Assembly: GCA_963682055.1 (NCBI GenBank) | Contig: OY821745.1 | Span: forward strand, 1,495,501-1,559,500 | DNA length: 64,000 nucleotides | Direction of reading: 5' to 3' | DNA from: Primula veris | Taxonomy: Eukaryota; Streptophyta; Magnoliopsida; Ericales; Primulaceae | In this document: piece after piece, positions 60,601-64,000 of the stretch | Layout of the letters: each line of letters opens with the position of its first letter | Numbering within the stretch: the first letter of the stretch is position 1 | The notes under the pieces: model-generated | The model's input: the letters and a program-made list of their open reading frames with translations, nothing else | What the model was told of the DNA's origin: nothing | The model's database searches: none | Position numbers and translations under genes: made by a program

Positions 60601-63127
60601 TAAGTGAAAGCGGTTTATTTTGCGTCCTTAGAGAGTAAGTGGTGTTATTAGCTGTTCCATAAGTTAGTTATTTAATTTTTTACTCAGGTTAATCCAAAAG
60701 CTGCAGAATCTTTGGCTGATCCAGAAGAGTACCCTAATATGTTTGAGGACTGGCAAATTGCTCTTTCAGTTGAATCCAAAGCTGCAGAGACAAGGTCGAG
60801 GACTCATCTTATTTCATGATAAATGAAAAAAATTATAAGAGTTGATTTCTTCGTCATAAGAGAGTTATCATGGTTTCCTTATCTTTTACTTCAAACTTAG
60901 TTTTCTTTTCGGCATAATTTCACATCTAGAATCTTATCAGCTGTGTGATTCTCCGGAAATCTATAAAAAGAAAGAGTTCAAGGTTTTGGTTATATTTTCA
61001 TGTTGTCTATCACAGACAATAACATAGCTGTAGATTATCTCATAGGCATGCTACTGGAAGGGAATTACATATTGAGAATCATTTAAGAATTCTTTTCTTT
61101 GATTTTTGCAGGGGAGTTTACCCTCCAGCAGCCGATTATGATAAATTTGCTGATAGATCACATGTTAACCTCGTGGAGGCATTTAGGAACATGCAAATTG
61201 AAGAGAGTTTACCACTTGAAAATGGAAACATGGATCACCAGGTAAATCTCTCTAGATATATGGTTTCCAATCCTTGTAAGCATCAAGATATATGGAGTAG
61301 TTCACGATTTGCCCCTCTTAAATATTATTCTACTACCCTCACTTCAAAAAAATTGTTGGATTGCTAAAAGATAAAGTTTATCTTTTAGAGACTCCCTGAT
61401 GTGTAATTTTAGCAAATATTTTATGTACAACCAGAGAGAGAAGCGAGAGAGATCAGAAAATGGCATCGAGATACAAGGCAACAGTTTTCATATATGTATA
61501 TGTATTCATAAGTCAAATCTGCTTTTTACATTACTTACATATGCGGCTATACATTTTTTACATTACTCACAGTCTTACATATGCAGCTATACATATTTAT
61601 AGCCAACTAATTTCAACCTTTCAAAGTTCATCCTAAATGGTGACATTTTTTAGTTGACAGACCTTCACCCACAATTCAATATATCAAAACAAATAAGAAA
61701 TTACGTCACAAATCCTCGAAATTATTAATTAATGAATGATGAAAAAGGACAGTTGAATAAATGTAGAGAAATAACTCTAAAACATCCTTTCGTAAATAAG
61801 GACTAAATTGTACGGAGTATACAAGTAAAAAACTGTTTATTGTTTTCTCTTTTCTCCACATTTTCCAGCAAGCAGACTTCATTCTACCATCAATTTGAGT
61901 CTGATCCTGAGCTTTTACATTTCTTATGATTTTGATTTACTGATACTCCTTGCTAAAGTAATAAGGTACCTCTGTTTTTATTCTTGAACTGTTTTCACTT
62001 TGTCGGGTTACAGGACGAGGAAGAAGAAGAGGAGGAAGAGAGAGAAGAGGAAGAGGATCAAGGGCAAGAAGAGACATATGAAGAAGAAGAACAAGAAGAG
62101 ACACATGAAGAAGAGCAAGAAGAAACACATGTTGAAGGGCAAGAGGAGGCTGTGGTGGTGGATGCTGACTCAACAGATGGGGGAGTTTCCGTTAACGGCC
62201 ATGAGGCCGATGAAAACTGGGGTACGTGTAATGAAGAAAACCAGTCAGCCTAAAAGCAATAATTTTGTCTCCGCTGATTAATTATATTTTTTGGCCCCTC
62301 CAGAATGGCATATTTTACTGTGTTAATTACAGTTTTGTAACCTAATCCAGATCCAAACTTGCACTCCAACCTACAAAACACCCAATAAATGAATCATGGA
62401 TTGGGATACTAAATGGTTACGACTTTTTATACAGTATTCTATTAGCTTTTTATATTTTTTACACTAAAACTGTAATGATTTCTCAATTTTAGTTCCCAAT
62501 CTATGATTCTTAGTCTTTGTAGGTTGCTGTAGGATATAGAAATCTGGTTGTATGTTAGTGTCTCCCTCTGTTGAAAATTTCTTCTTCAAATATATATTGA
62601 GTGCTTATTATTTAGATATTCAAATTTCGTGCTAACATCAGAAGATCTGTTGACAATTGATGCTTTGATATAAAATGTAGCTAGTTTTGTTGAAGCGAGT
62701 GACTAGTATCAGTCGGTCAGATCGATGTATATATTAATCGTTAGGCCTTTATCTTCGTAGGAGAATTTCTTTAGAACAGGATTAACAGTTTTGAGCTGAT
62801 GATTGACCATAAAATAGTTGATAGAGCGGATTATGCATGGATTATACTAAAACGAGTTTAGGCCATCTAAGGCACGAGCGGATTATACTAAAACGAGTTT
62901 AGGCCTTGTATTCTATGCACTAACATTACGGCATTGTGATGATAGCTAGTAATTATGCATGGATCTTCTGCAGGAAAATGTGATGCCTTGTTTTGGTTCA
63001 AATTGCCGTGTCTTCTTGTCAGCATGTGATGTTTCTACTTGAATTTTTAAGTGAATATGACTATAGTCTTATGTTGTATTTCTTCTTCTTAAATGCAGTG
63101 CTTACACCAACACATAGGGATCAATGA
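51653..63127 (+). CDS. Coatomer subunit beta' (beta'-COP), 25 coding exons
   Basis: COPI coat subunit on Golgi vesicles; its WD40 propellers read dilysine cargo signals. Exons: 51653-51655 (ATG only), 53170-53190, 53290-53351, 54285-54339, 54457-54493, 55038-55363, 56005-56136, 56230-56378, 56569-56637, 56985-57135, 57223-57288, 57462-57650, 57809-57949, 58049-58123, 58222-58398, 58506-58597, 58685-58801, 59061-59175, 59490-59561, 59938-60134, 60255-60348, 60688-60794, 61112-61241, 62014-62221, 63099-63127. All phases close to 937 residues, near the 900-930 usual in plants. Seen: WD repeats ([31 protein letters not shown]), the coatomer WD-associated region ([17 protein letters not shown]), an alpha-solenoid ([28 protein letters not shown]), an acidic tail (poly-Glu, about residues 870-905) and a C-terminus VLTPTHRDQ. 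The N-terminus M-P-x-x-x-E-I-K matches the family if the ATG exon is used. Confidence 0.93.
51846..53110. repeat. Tandem/dispersed repeats in beta'-COP intron 1
   Basis: A unit with 'cgcgccctattataatttcc' recurs at about 51866, 52069 and 52272 (203-base period) and, diverged, near 52612. The word 'agatctagcatttagaat' or close variants recurs about ten times through the intron. Non-coding; intron follows the start codon directly. Confidence 0.85.
52429..52554. mobile_element. Stowaway MITE
   Basis: 126 bases with inverted ends CTCCCTCCGTTCCCAATT and AATTGGGAACGGAGGGAG and a TA duplication on both sides. Hallmarks of Stowaway (Tc1/mariner) MITEs. It lies between the third and fourth repeats of intron 1. 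Confidence 0.93.
53633..53840. repeat. Tandem duplication in beta'-COP intron 3 (about 108-bp unit)
   Basis: Two copies of a block running from 'agcttgt(c/t)tcttgg' to 'aaacaagccca', each with hAT-like inverted ends (gcttgttt / aaacaagc). Copies differ at a few sites. Confidence 0.75.
53935..54175. repeat. Second tandem duplication in beta'-COP intron 3 (about 120-bp unit)
   Basis: The phrases 'tatgctgatt', 'gtatcatatttg(t/c)cgttaat' and 'ggtgcatcgtcctctttt' and 'aaactcgg' recur in the same order twice, about 120 bases apart. Confidence 0.75.
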
Positions 63128-64000
63128 AGACAGATGGTCCCTTTTGTAACATCACTTTTTATTAGGTAAGAACATAATGTTGATTATCCCGTTTTTGTTT
63201 ATGTCGCAGGTAGGGACCAATCTCAATATGTTCACTTTTATAACGTGCTGGCGTAAAAGAATAGACTTGTATAGATTTCTGAAAGTCCAAGCACATTGGA
63301 GTATATTTTCATTATTTTTTTTTGGTAATCAAAACATTGGATTTCTTTACTGTACATGTTCATCACCTTTTGATATATCCTCATAAGATCGTGCTGGCCC
63401 TTCGAAATGCTACCCGGGTTTATGCTTGAATGGTACCTTTTTGGTAAGAAGCAAGATCTAGAAGAATCTGTTTGGCTAAAAATGTAGTATTAAAGGAATG
63501 AAAACTTGCTGACCCCAAAGTACAACATTGCTAAAAGGTAGCATAGTAACACATTCAGGGGTATACTATGGTCTCAACCATTGTTTTAAATTGCTAAAGC
63601 ACAGTTGAATCATATTTTTATGAGCCTTATTGGAAGAGTAAGTATCGATGTTAAAAGCGTAAGCTTTACTGAGATTTTTTTATATATACACTTAAGAACT
63701 TGATATAGCAAAAGGCTCAAAACATTCCGATAGATAAATCCACCAAGATTTGGTTGAAGGAAGCTAATATAGTATTATCATCATCAACCATAAGTTAATA
63801 TTGTAAGATGCGTGTTATGAATAAATTCAATTATTTGAATAAGTCAGATTTTTCATAGTTTTTCACTTTTTATCCTCAAAATCCAAGACCCATCCATCAG
63901 TCTGTTATAATAAATAGACATAATTGAGCTTTTGTTTTTGTTTTTGTTTTTCAGTTAAAAGTAAAAGTTTGAAGCATTAAAAGATGAAACCACCATTTTA
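63128..64000. other. 3' flank of beta'-COP
   Basis: Probable 3' untranslated region followed by intergenic sequence. No further gene recognised before the window ends. Confidence 0.5.

Noticed and set aside
62000..62281. Lysine-rich 93-residue frame
   Set aside because: It is the shifted frame of the glutamate-rich exon of beta'-COP.

Overview
This is nuclear DNA of a flowering plant, most likely a eudicot. It is AT-rich, the genes have many introns, and intergenic space is filled with small transposons and one LTR retrotransposon. Every conserved gene has a clear plant orthologue. The species cannot be named from the sequence.

Layout. (1) 533-10611, minus: complete RTEL1 helicase gene, 23 coding exons, 985 residues. 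Intron 1 holds a 14-copy, 86-bp minisatellite, and an E2F site and telo-box lie just upstream of the ATG. (2) 12553-15427, plus: mitochondrial P-class PPR gene (At3g16010 type) with a short targeting exon and one long exon, divergent from RTEL1. (3) 17355-23462, plus: MFP1, a plastid coiled-coil protein, whose exon 1/intron 1 junction has been amplified about seven times inside intron 1. (4) 24635-29815, minus: SULTR3;4-type transporter, 13 exons, one GC-AG intron, convergent with MFP1. (5) 29816-45430: 15.6 kb with no recognisable gene, carrying five or six short CACTA elements, a Helitron nested in another repeat, and a 586-bp foldback element. (6) 45436-50694: complete Ty3/gypsy element with 356-bp LTRs (7 differences), a TCTAG target duplication and one open gag-pol frame, but with Gly in place of a catalytic Asp of reverse transcriptase. 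(7) 51653-63127, plus: complete beta'-COP gene, 25 coding exons, 937 residues, in which the first coding exon appears to be the ATG alone.

Gene models were built by reading splice junctions by eye. Exon phases and totals close in frame for all five genes (985, 638, 736, 664 and 937 residues). From memory, the order beta'-COP / SULTR3;4 / MFP1 / PPR matches Arabidopsis At3g15980-At3g16010, while RTEL1 (At1g79950) lies near another beta'-COP gene (At1g79990). This window may therefore show a gene order from before that duplication. The genes are unrelated housekeeping functions (telomere maintenance, organelle RNA processing, plastid organisation, anion transport, COPI transport), not a pathway. 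I found no convincing undescribed biological system. The most unusual features are the repeated MFP1 exon, the minisatellite beside the RTEL1 exon-1 donor, the CACTA mini-element cluster and the ATG-only exon.
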